Below, in pieces: positions 52,003 through 59,615 of a DNA stretch of 64,000 nt. The stretch spans positions 1 through 64,000 of the forward strand of contig JBKQPG010000006.1 in NCBI GenBank assembly GCA_052145115.1. Direction: 5' to 3'. Under the pieces are notes generated by a model, which searched no databases, was not told the DNA's origin, and saw only the letters and a program-made list of their open reading frames with translations. Each line of letters begins with the position of its first letter. Position 1 is the first letter of the stretch. The translations under genes and the position numbers were made by a program. This stretch comes from CAIVVT01 sp052145115 (GTDB lineage Bacteria; Acidobacteriota; Terriglobia; Bryobacterales; Bryobacteraceae).

Positions 52003-53070
52003 TCAGCGTGTTTCCAGTGCGCCCTGCAAGGCGTCCCAGGCGGGCTTGTGCTGGTAATCGGCGTCGAAGGGCAGGGCTGCGCCGGTGTTCTTGAAGAAGG
52101 CGGGAATCCAGGAGTAGCGATCCGTGAAGCCCCAGGTCTGGATGGCGCTGCAGGCGCGCACCGCGAGGCAGGCTGCGGCGACGTCGCGATAAACCGCGGC
52201 CTGCGCAGCGAGCTGCTCCGGCGTGGGGCCGGCGCCGGGGGGCAAGGGCAGGCGCACGTCGAGCTCGGTGATTTGCACCTGGACGCCGAGATCGGCGAAG
52301 CGTTTGAGATTGGCGGTGAACAGTTCGCGATCGACGCCCTGCTGTTCGAGGTGACACTGGAAGCCGACGCCATGGATCGGCACGCCGCGTTGTTTGAAAT
52401 CCTGCACCATGGCGTAAATGGCGTCGGACTTGGGGTTCGCGACCTCGGTGTCGTAATCGTTGTAAAACAACAGCGCCTTCGGATCGGCTTCGTGCGCCAG
52501 GCGGAAGGCCTCTTCGATATAGGCGTACTTGCCGGGCAGGCCGATGCCGGGCTTGTTGTACCACTGCGCGTCGCGCACCGCGCCGTTGGATTCGAAGGCC
52601 TCGTTCACGACATCCCAGGCATAGACGCGGCCGGCGAAATGCCGGGCGACGGTAGCGATGTGAACGCTGAGAAGCGCGCGCAACTCGGCGGGTTGGAAGC
52701 CGCCGCCGGTGAGCCAGCGCGGATTGTTGGCGCGCCACACGAGGCAGTGCCCGCGGACTTTCATGCCGTGCGCGGAGGCGAACTCCACCAGGCGGTCGCC
52801 GGCTTCAAAACGGAACTGGTCGCGAGCCGGACGCAGGTAGCCCCACTTCATCTCGTTCTCCGGTTCGACCTGGTTGAATTCGCGCGCCAGGACGGCGCTG
52901 AACTGTTCCTCGCCGAGATTGCTGACGGTCACGGCGGTGCCGATGGCGATGCCGCGACCGGCGGCGGCGTCGCGCAGCGTGGCGGCCGGGCCGGCGGCGC
53001 CGGCCGATAAGGCCCAGACGATCGCGCCAAGGGCGGGAATGGACGCGATGAACCAGCGATTGAGTTGCAT
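52003..53070 (-). CDS. Endo-1,4-beta-xylanase, GH10
   Basis: A 355-residue secreted xylanase with signal segment FIASIPALGAIVWALSAGAAG. GH10 landmarks are NEMKWGYLRP, RGHCLVWRANNPRWL, the acid/base E157 in WDVVNEAF and the nucleophile E269 in QITELDV, then QTWGFTDRYSWIP. The length is that of a bare catalytic domain, with no carbohydrate-binding module. It starts 75 bases after the BMC shell gene on the same strand and precedes a TonB receptor, suggesting a catabolic operon with the upstream aldolase. Confidence 0.94.
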   Translation of the reverse strand: MQLNRWFIASIPALGAIVWALSAGAAGPAATLRDAAAGRGIAIGTAVTVSNLGEEQFSAVLAREFNQVEPENEMKWGYLRPARDQFRFEAGDRLVEFASAHGMKVRGHCLVWRANNPRWLTGGGFQPAELRALLSVHIATVARHFAGRVYAWDVVNEAFESNGAVRDAQWYNKPGIGLPGKYAYIEEAFRLAHEADPKALLFYNDYDTEVANPKSDAIYAMVQDFKQRGVPIHGVGFQCHLEQQGVDRELFTANLKRFADLGVQVQITELDVRLPLPPGAGPTPEQLAAQAAVYRDVAAACLAVRACSAIQTWGFTDRYSWIPAFFKNTGAALPFDADYQHKPAWDALQGALETR

Positions 53071-53145
53071 GGAGTTACCTCAAACTACGTCTGCCAACGG
53101 TATTAGCCTATCTGAAGCGGGCGCCCGCGGGAATGGCGGGCGGGC

Positions 53146-53775
53146 TCACTTCGCGGGCAGCAGCGACAGCACGGCCTGGCTGGGGCTGGGGATGACGTGC
53201 GCGGCGATCAGGCGGCCCAGTCCATTGACCCTCGCGCTACCCGCATCCACGGCCGCGCGCACGGCCGCGACGTCGCCCTTGATGACGACCGTGATGTAGC
53301 CGCCGCCGAGCTTCTCGCGCGCCAGCACCTCGACTTTGGCCGTCTTGACGGCGGTGTCGATGGCCTCGAAGACGGCGGTGAAGCCCTGCGTCTCGATCAA
53401 TCCAACCGCAAAACTCGCCTGTTCATCCATCTCGTCCTCACCCATTCCTTTCGTTCGGCGGGGCAAATGTACGGACGCCTGTTCGATCAGCGGACTGAAA
53501 TCCGAGGCGGCTTCATAGGCCGCGCGCGAGCCGCCGGCGGGCGCGGGAATGAGACTCACCACGGCCGCCACATCCATCGCCCGGGCCGCGCGTTCAGCGG
53601 ATTGTACGGCGGCTTGGAGACAGGCGAGCGCGCCGGTGAGCTTCAAACAAACGCCCGGCTGGTCGTTCAATTCCGCCTGCAGCACGCGCACGCCGGCCGT
53701 CTTCTCCATGGCATCCAGGACGACCATGGCAGGCGCCCAGCCTCCGATCTCGACAAATGCCAGCGCTTCGCTCAG
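53146..53775 (-). CDS. Tandem-BMC bacterial microcompartment shell protein (BMC-T)
   Basis: Two BMC domains in one chain form the trimeric tiles of protein shells. The C-terminal domain (~125-205) reads ASFAVGLIETQGFTAVFEAI, with AREKLGGGYITVVIKGDVAA and AHVIPSP. The N-terminal domain (~5-78) is more diverged: LAFVEIGGWAPAMVVLDAME, ELNDQPGVCLKLTG, VSLIPAP. Its first strand lies upstream of the first ATG (53727), so the true start is probably CTG 53775, which overlaps the aldolase stop by 4 bases. ATG 53727 would remove 16 residues of the domain. No other shell genes lie in the window. Confidence 0.85.
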   Translation of the reverse strand: MSEALAFVEIGGWAPAMVVLDAMEKTAGVRVLQAELNDQPGVCLKLTGALACLQAAVQSAERAARAMDVAAVVSLIPAPAGGSRAAYEAASDFSPLIEQASVHLPRRTKGMGEDEMDEQASFAVGLIETQGFTAVFEAIDTAVKTAKVEVLAREKLGGGYITVVIKGDVAAVRAAVDAGSARVNGLGRLIAAHVIPSPSQAVLSLLPAK

Positions 53776-54785
53776 AGCATCCCCCGCTTATCCAGGATGG
53801 CCATCACTTCGTAAACCACCTGCCCGATCTTGTCCTGCTCCAGGATCCCCGTCCGGGGCGCGCACCCGGCAGCCGGCGGCTGGACCAGGCCGAAGTCCGA
53901 AAGGATGCACTGCAGGATCGATTCCAGCGGCTGCTTGTCGGTCTCCTGGGCGCTGCTCAGCGGCTGGCGGCCATGGCCGAAACGGAATCCGCGCAACTCC
54001 GCCGCCGCGCGGAACCCGTCGGGAAATTCGAACGGGTAGAGCATGGCATCGAACAGCTCGAGGATGCGGTATTGCCAGCGCATCGCCTCGTCGAACTGGC
54101 CGGCGCGGCACAGGTCGTAGATCCGGCGGGTCACCTCGGGCACGGCGTTCGAGCTGGCATTGGTGCCGCCGTCGCAGCCGATCATCAGCATCGGCGCCAG
54201 CACGGCTTCCCAGCCGGTCAGAAACGAGAAGTCCGGCCGCGACGGACGCACGGCGGCGATCAGGCGCATCATGAACGCCAGGTCGCCCGAGGAATCCTTG
54301 ATGCCGACGATGCGCGGGAACTCGGCCAGCCGGCGGATGGTAGGCAGGTCGATCGGGCTGGCGTACATCGGGATGTTGTACAGTGTGACGTCGATGGGCG
54401 AATGGCGCGCGATTTCGGCGAAATAGGCGTACACGGCGTCGGGCGTCAAGCGGAAGTAGAACGGCGAGACGATCGCCACGGCCGCGGCGCCCATCCCGGC
54501 GTAAGCCTCGCAGGCGGCCAGCGTCTCCTTCACATTCGCCTCGGCCGCGCCGGCGAGCACCGGCACGCGGCCGCGTGCTTCGTCGCACGTGAGCTGGACG
54601 ATGCGGCGGCGCTCGGCGGCGTTCAAGCGCGTGAATTCGCCGGTGGATCCGTTGGGATACAGACCGTGGACGCCGCGCTCGATCAGCCACGAGACGAAGC
54701 GCCGCAGTTCGGCCTCATTGATCGCGCCGCGGTCGTCGAGCGGCACCAGCGTCGGCGTGAAGATGCCCTGCAGTTTTGCGCCCAT
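53772..54785 (-). CDS. DapA-family aldolase with C-terminal encapsulation-like peptide
   Basis: A 337-residue class I aldolase/lyase of the dihydrodipicolinate synthase/N-acetylneuraminate lyase family. The Schiff-base lysine is K163 (VGIKDSSGD), with Tyr in LYNIPMY and the pyruvate-binding loop YPNGSTGEF. The barrel normally ends near residue 295-300. Here a Pro/Ala linker (~303-313) leads to an amphipathic helix at 318-334, DKIGQVVYEVMAILDKR, like the encapsulation peptides of microcompartment cargo. It overlaps the BMC gene, so I infer it is shell cargo. The substrate, perhaps a keto-deoxy sugar acid, is unknown. Confidence 0.85.
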   Translation of the reverse strand: MGAKLQGIFTPTLVPLDDRGAINEAELRRFVSWLIERGVHGLYPNGSTGEFTRLNAAERRRIVQLTCDEARGRVPVLAGAAEANVKETLAACEAYAGMGAAAVAIVSPFYFRLTPDAVYAYFAEIARHSPIDVTLYNIPMYASPIDLPTIRRLAEFPRIVGIKDSSGDLAFMMRLIAAVRPSRPDFSFLTGWEAVLAPMLMIGCDGGTNASSNAVPEVTRRIYDLCRAGQFDEAMRWQYRILELFDAMLYPFEFPDGFRAAAELRGFRFGHGRQPLSSAQETDKQPLESILQCILSDFGLVQPPAAGCAPRTGILEQDKIGQVVYEVMAILDKRGML

Positions 54786-54913
54786 CGGTTGCCTATTGCG
54801 CCGCGGCGCGAGGCGCGCGGCGGCCTTCCGCGAAAAGCCTATTCGCGTCCTACAGTATCAAACATCGTCGGCTTGGAGCGCACACAGATGAGAAGCGGCT
54901 GTAAGATCTTGAC

Positions 54914-56269
54914 ATGAGAACAGGACGCGTTTGTCTGGTCGCGGCGATTGCGCTGTGGGCCGCGATGGCGGTTGCCGCCGATAGGGATGTCTCCGGGCTG
55001 CGGGCGCGCGTGCCGCCGGAGTGGGTGCGGGACGGGGTGATCTACGAGATCAACACGCGGACGTTTTCGCCGGCGGGGAATTTTGCAGGGATCACGGCGA
55101 AGCTGGACGAGCTGAAGAAGACGGGCGTCACGATCCTGTGGCTGATGCCGGTGCACCCTTCGGGCGTCCTGAAGCACAAAGGCACGTACGGGAGCCCGTA
55201 CTCGGTGCGCGATTATTATGCGGTGGACCCGGCGTTCGGCACGGCGGACGACCTGAAGACGCTGGTGCGCGAGGCCCACGCGCGCGGGTTCCACGTGATC
55301 ATCGACATCGTGCCGAACCACACGGCGTGGGACAGCGTGATGATGGCGCATCCGGAGTTCTACAAGCACGACGCGCAAGGGCACATCATCCCGCCGATCC
55401 CGGATTGGGCGGACGTCGCGGCGCTGGATTATTCGAACCCGAAGCTGCGCGAGTACATGACGGCGATGATGGAGCACTGGCTCAAGGACTACGACCTGGA
55501 CGGCTTCCGGTGCGACGCCGCGGGCATGGTGCCGCTCGATTACTGGGAGCAGATGCGGCCGCGGATGGAGGCGGCGAAAAAGGACGTGCTGATGCTGGAC
55601 GAGTGGAGCGCGCCGGAGCTGCTGGTGAAGGCCTTCGACCTGGATTACGACTGGCCGTTTCACACTGTGCTGACCGAGGTGCTGCAGACCGGCAAGCCGG
55701 CGAGCGCGATCCGGCAGGTGTGGGAGCAGCAGAAGGCCAGGTTCCCGCGCGGCGCGCTGCACATGGTCTTTTCTGACAACCACGACGAGAAGCGCGCCAT
55801 CGCGCGTTTCGGGGAAAAGGGCACGCTCGCGGCGTCGGCGCTGGTGTTCGCGCTGCAGGGCGTGCCGATGCTGTACAACGGCATGGAGGTGGGCGACACG
55901 ACGGAGTCGGGCGGGCCGGCGCTGTTTGAGAACCTGCGAGTTTTCTGGCCGATCGTGGAGCGGCGGCCGGAGTTCCCGAAGACCTATGAGGCCCTGATCC
56001 GGGAGCGCCGGGAGCATGCGGCACTGCGGCGTGGGGATCTCGAGTGGGTGGGCAACAGCGACGAGTCGCGCATCGTTTCCTTCGTCCGCCGGGGCGCGGG
56101 CGAGCAGATCGCTTTCGCCGTGAATCTGTCCAACCGGCCGTTCGAGGGAACCCTGAATCTCAAACCGGAGGGGCTCCATGAGGCGCGCGACACCGACGCG
56201 ATGGCGGGCCTGCAGAAGATTCAGCTCGATGCCTGGGGCTGGCGCTGGATCCAGCGCGGCATGAAATAG
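54914..56269 (+). CDS. Secreted alpha-amylase family protein (GH13)
   Basis: A 451-residue exported GH13 enzyme with signal peptide LVAAIALWAAMAVAAD. It shows VIYEINTRTFSPAGNFAGI, IDIVPNHTAWDS, the nucleophile D201 in GFRCDAAG, the acid E230 in LDEWSAP and D291 in FSDNHDEKR. The C-terminal beta domain follows. The barrel is compact and the chain short for an amylase. It probably cuts alpha-glucans, complementing the glucan phosphorylase nearby, and is divergent from the aldolase gene. Confidence 0.92.
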   Translation: MRTGRVCLVAAIALWAAMAVAADRDVSGLRARVPPEWVRDGVIYEINTRTFSPAGNFAGITAKLDELKKTGVTILWLMPVHPSGVLKHKGTYGSPYSVRDYYAVDPAFGTADDLKTLVREAHARGFHVIIDIVPNHTAWDSVMMAHPEFYKHDAQGHIIPPIPDWADVAALDYSNPKLREYMTAMMEHWLKDYDLDGFRCDAAGMVPLDYWEQMRPRMEAAKKDVLMLDEWSAPELLVKAFDLDYDWPFHTVLTEVLQTGKPASAIRQVWEQQKARFPRGALHMVFSDNHDEKRAIARFGEKGTLAASALVFALQGVPMLYNGMEVGDTTESGGPALFENLRVFWPIVERRPEFPKTYEALIRERREHAALRRGDLEWVGNSDESRIVSFVRRGAGEQIAFAVNLSNRPFEGTLNLKPEGLHEARDTDAMAGLQKIQLDAWGWRWIQRGMK

Positions 56270-56272
56270 GAG

Positions 56273-56737
56273 CTACCGCAGAATCACTGCGCCGGTGCCC
56301 TGGATCTGGTAGATCGTGACGGGGCCCATGACCGCAGCCGGGTCGAATTTGCGACCCTTCTCTTCGGCCTCTTCCTTGGCGCGCTCGACGGCCTGGTCGT
56401 GGGTGAGCCTGGTCTGGGTGAAGGTGCCTTCGGCCACGGCCATCTTGCCGGCCGAATCCTTGGGGAAGACGATCTCGCCGTCTTCCACCTTGATCCGGAT
56501 GGACGCGCCGGTGGCCGCGTCGGAGAGCATCATCCAGCAGCCCATCTTCTGGCAGACGTCGGTGATCTTGCCCTTCACCTGGACGCTGCGGCCGACGAAC
56601 CGTGACGGCTTGGCGAGCAGCTCGGCGATCGGCGTCTGTGTCTTCAACAGGAGCGGCGCGCCCAGGTTTTCGTCGGCGACGGCGAGCGGCGATGCCGCGA
56701 GGCAGGCGGCGAGGAAAACGGCAGGCAGACGGCGCAT
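56273..56737 (-). CDS. Exported DUF4920-type OB-fold protein
   Basis: A 154-residue secreted protein with signal peptide (RRLPAVFLAACLAASPLAVA). The body has FVGRSVQVKGKITDVCQKMG and CWMML with two cysteines (CQKMGCW), then VFPKDSAGKMAVAEGTF, the pattern of DUF4920 proteins, which have an OB-like fold. The two cysteines may bind metal or form a disulfide. Its stop lies 3 bases after the amylase stop on the other strand. No function is known. Confidence 0.78.
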   Translation of the reverse strand: MRRLPAVFLAACLAASPLAVADENLGAPLLLKTQTPIAELLAKPSRFVGRSVQVKGKITDVCQKMGCWMMLSDAATGASIRIKVEDGEIVFPKDSAGKMAVAEGTFTQTRLTHDQAVERAKEEAEEKGRKFDPAAVMGPVTIYQIQGTGAVILR

Positions 56738-56908
56738 ACCTCATTGTGACGCCTGGGCGGGGCAGTTGGGGTGCAGGGGGGGTGGGGATGGGGAACCAAT
56801 CGTCGGCACGAGTGTCGACGTTTGGCAACAGTTCCCGCGCGATCGCCGGCTTCGGCCCGCGGGACCACGACAACTCCTGCGACAATGATCCTCCACGGCC
56901 GCCGCCGA

Positions 56909-56937
56909 TTGACAAATGTCAATTGACGTTTTACACT
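56909..56937 (+). promoter_or_regulatory. higBA promoter with overlapping palindromic operator
   Basis: TTGACA (56909-56914), 17-base spacer and TACACT (56932-56937) form a good promoter. TTGACAAATGTCAA (56909-56922) is a perfect inverted repeat over the -35, and GTCAATTGAC (56918-56927) is a second palindrome. These fit an operator bound by the antitoxin. Transcription would start near 56944, almost on the GTG 56946. Confidence 0.6.
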
Positions 56938-56945
56938 ACAAACGG

Positions 56946-57227
56946 GTGATCGGAAGTTTCAAGCACAAGGGTCTGCGAATTCTGTTTGAGGAGGAGGATG
57001 ACCGGCGCAAAATCAGGGCTGATCTCGTGGATCGCCTTCGTCTGATCCTCTCGGTGCTCGATCAGGCGTGCGACGTGCGGGACCTGGACCAACCGACATT
57101 CCGCCTTCATCCGCTGAAAGGTGACCGTGAAGGCGTCTGGGCCGTCACGGTGAGAGCCAACTGGCGCGTGACGTTTCGATTCAAGGATGGGGACGCCTGC
57201 GAAGTCGATCTGGAGGACTACCACTAA
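56946..57227 (+). CDS. higB: Type II toxin HigB (RelE/ParE superfamily)
   Basis: A 93-residue HigB-type mRNA interferase that cleaves ribosome-bound mRNA when free of antitoxin. It starts IGSFKHKGLRILFEE and ends with the conserved block FRLHPLKGDREGVWAVTV and NWRVTFRFKDGDACEVDLEDYH. GTG 56946 matches the family start; the frame is open to ATG 56916, which lies in the promoter. The antitoxin gene follows after 16 bases, the reversed toxin-first order typical of higBA. Confidence 0.93.
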   Translation: MIGSFKHKGLRILFEEEDDRRKIRADLVDRLRLILSVLDQACDVRDLDQPTFRLHPLKGDREGVWAVTVRANWRVTFRFKDGDACEVDLEDYH

Positions 57228-57243
57228 TAGGAGAAGCAAGCTC

Positions 57244-57537
57244 ATGCCGATGAAGAATCCTGTTCACCCCGGCGCGCTGGCCAAGGCCAATCTTGAAGAG
57301 TTGGGACTCAGCGTGGCCGCCGCCGCGAAAGCCCTGAAAGTCACGCGCCAGCAGCTTTACAACGTGCTGCAGGCCCGCAGCGCCGTCAGCCCGGAGATGG
57401 CGTTGCGCTTCGAAAAGGCGTTCGGCGGCGGCGCCGACATGTGGCTGCGGATGCAGGCCGCCTATGACCTCGCGCAGGCGCGCAAGCGTCGGCGCAACTT
57501 GGACGTCCCGCGCCTGGCCGAGCTAGCCGCGCCGTAG
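57244..57537 (+). CDS. higA: Antitoxin HigA (HTH XRE-type)
   Basis: A 97-residue antitoxin with an XRE/Cro-like helix-turn-helix (LSVAAAAKALKVTRQQLYNVLQ), followed by SPEMALRFEKAFGGGADMWLRMQ, the HigA C-terminal pattern. It starts PMKNPVHPGALAKANLEELG. ATG 57244 has GGAGAAG upstream. It should neutralise HigB and repress the operon through the palindromic operator upstream. Confidence 0.93.
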   Translation: MPMKNPVHPGALAKANLEELGLSVAAAAKALKVTRQQLYNVLQARSAVSPEMALRFEKAFGGGADMWLRMQAAYDLAQARKRRRNLDVPRLAELAAP

Positions 57538-57739
57538 TGCGCCTGCGGCGCGAGATCCCACAAAGGGCCCTTTGAAAGACAACACCGGGCCTGCGCGGGC
57601 CGCTGCAAGCCCGATCCCCTCCCCGGCGCCTGCCGCCCAAGCTCCACCGCGCCTCTGACTCGCGGCCGGGATTCTCAGTGCCCATATACCGCTATACGGC
57701 CATTTCGCGATAGGATACAGGGTTCCTCGGCGGCTGTCT

Positions 57740-59398
57740 ATGACGCTTTCTCTCACCCCACTCGACTACTCGATTCTGCTGATTTACTTCCTCTTTGTCC
57801 TGGGCATTGGATGGTTCCTGCGCAAGAGCGTCAGCTCGAGCTCGGACTTCCTCACCTCGGGCCACTCGCTCCCGCTGTGGATCACCAGCCTGGCATTTCT
57901 GGCCGCCAACATGGGCGCGCTGGAAATGATCGGCATGTGCGGCTCCGGCGCCAAGTACGGCATGATGACCTCCCACTTCTACTGGGTGGGCGCGATTCCG
58001 GCGATGATCTTCGTCGGCGTCTTCATGATGCCGTTCTATTACGGCAGTAAGGCCCGCTCGGTGCCCGAATACCTGAAGCTGCGCTTCGACGAAAAGACGC
58101 GCGGCTTCAATGCCATCACCTTCGCCGTGATGACCATCCTCAGCTCCGGCATTTCGATGTACGCGCTGGGCATTCTGCTGCAGGGCATCTTCGGCTGGAG
58201 CTTCACCATCTCGGTGATCGCGTCGGCGGCGATTGTGCTCGCCTATACCTACCTGGGCGGGCTCAGTAGCGCGATTTATAACGAGGTGCTGCAGTTTTTC
58301 CTCATCGTGGCGGGCTTCTCGCCGCTGACCATTCTGGCCGTGCGCAAGGCCGGCGGCTGGGCCGGCATCAGCCACACCCTGGGCCCCGTCATGACCCAGA
58401 GCTGGCGCCACATGGCGCATGCCCGGGACAACCCCATGGGCGTCGAGATCTTCGGCCTGTTCATGGGTCTCGGCTTCGTGCTCAGCTTCGGCTACTGGTG
58501 CACCAATTACCTGGTCGTGCAGCGCGCCATGGCCGCCCGCAACATGACCGACGCGCGCAACACCCCGGTGGTCGGCGCGTTCCCCAAGATGCTGATCCCG
58601 TTCGTCGTCATTGTGCCCGGCATCGCGGCCATGGCGCTGGCCCAGATGCACCTGGGCTACGCCATCCCGTTGAAGCCCGACGGCATCACGCGCGACTACG
58701 ACAAGGTTCTGTTCAGCCTGATGAGCCAGTTCTACTCGCCCGGCATGCTCGGCGTCGGCCTGACCGCCCTGATCGCGTCGTTTATGTCCGGCATGGCCGG
58801 CAACGTGACGGCCTTCAATACCGTTTGGACCTACGACATCTATCAGAGTTACATCTGCAAGCACGCTCCCGATTCGCACTACCTGTGGGTCGGCCGCATG
58901 GCTACTATCTGCGGTGTCGCGCTGTCCATCGGCGCGGCTTTCCTGGCCACGCAGTTCAACAACCTGATGGACTTCCTGCAGCTCATCTTCGGCTTCGTCA
59001 ACGCGCCGCTGTTCGCCACCTTCCTGCTGGGCATGTTCTGGAAACGCTCCACCGGCCACGGCGCTTTCACCGGGCTGCTGTCCGGCACCGCCGCCGCCGC
59101 CGCCACCTACGGCCTGACCGTCGCCGAGGGCAAGGGCGGATTCCTGGGCAATGTGCATCAGTTCCCATCCTCGATGGCGCAGAATTTCTGGGTCGCCATC
59201 ATGGCCTTCATGACGTGCCTGGTGGTGACCATCGTCGTCAGCCTGCTCACCGCGCCCCGGCCCGTCGCCGAGCTGGAAGGCCTGGTGTACGGCGTCAAGC
59301 CCATCGCAGTGGAACAATCGGTGTGGTGGAAGCGCCCGCCTGCGCTGGCCATTCTGGCGGGTGTGGCGTGCCTGCTGCTGAACCTGGTGTTCTTCTGA
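57740..59398 (+). CDS. Sodium:solute symporter (SSS/SGLT family)
   Basis: A 552-residue inner-membrane transporter with about 14 membrane segments. Family features are the first segment LDYSILLIYFLFVLGIGWFL, LAANMGALEMIGMCGSGAKYG, YLKLRFDEKTRGFNA, and GYWCTNYLVVQRAMAARN in the SGLT-like consensus. The gene is followed by a small membrane protein and galK, so galactose or a similar sugar is the likely cargo. This is inferred from context. The family uses a sodium gradient. Confidence 0.9.
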   Translation: MTLSLTPLDYSILLIYFLFVLGIGWFLRKSVSSSSDFLTSGHSLPLWITSLAFLAANMGALEMIGMCGSGAKYGMMTSHFYWVGAIPAMIFVGVFMMPFYYGSKARSVPEYLKLRFDEKTRGFNAITFAVMTILSSGISMYALGILLQGIFGWSFTISVIASAAIVLAYTYLGGLSSAIYNEVLQFFLIVAGFSPLTILAVRKAGGWAGISHTLGPVMTQSWRHMAHARDNPMGVEIFGLFMGLGFVLSFGYWCTNYLVVQRAMAARNMTDARNTPVVGAFPKMLIPFVVIVPGIAAMALAQMHLGYAIPLKPDGITRDYDKVLFSLMSQFYSPGMLGVGLTALIASFMSGMAGNVTAFNTVWTYDIYQSYICKHAPDSHYLWVGRMATICGVALSIGAAFLATQFNNLMDFLQLIFGFVNAPLFATFLLGMFWKRSTGHGAFTGLLSGTAAAAATYGLTVAEGKGGFLGNVHQFPSSMAQNFWVAIMAFMTCLVVTIVVSLLTAPRPVAELEGLVYGVKPIAVEQSVWWKRPPALAILAGVACLLLNLVFF

Positions 59399-59429
59399 GG
59401 CGCATCGAAACTGGATCTGGGAGGCCCCT

Positions 59430-59615
59430 ATGCTTGACCTGAGAAAACCCGCCGGATTTTACTTCCTGCTGCTGGGCCTGCTGCTGGTGGGCGCCGGCCT
59501 CGTGAACCCCGGCTACTCGGCGCCGCTGCTGAACGTCAACCTCAACCTGTACTTCGGCATCTTCTGCGTCTGCTTTGGAGGTCTGTTCCTATGGCTGTCC
59601 CGCAAGCCGGCCTGA
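59430..59615 (+). CDS. Small two-helix membrane protein
   Basis: A 61-residue protein of two hydrophobic helices (residues ~9-27, FYFLLLGLLLVGAGLV; ~39-57, LYFGIFCVCFGGLFLWL) joined by a short loop. It begins 31 bases after the symporter and its end overlaps the galK start by 25 bases. Position and hydrophobicity suggest a small subunit or assembly factor for the symporter. No named family is recognised. Confidence 0.6.
   Translation: MLDLRKPAGFYFLLLGLLLVGAGLVNPGYSAPLLNVNLNLYFGIFCVCFGGLFLWLSRKPA

Noticed and set aside
57561..57574. Perfect palindrome CAAAGGGCCCTTTG after higA
   Set aside because: No loop and no following T run, so not a convincing terminator; it may be a protein site but nothing supports it.
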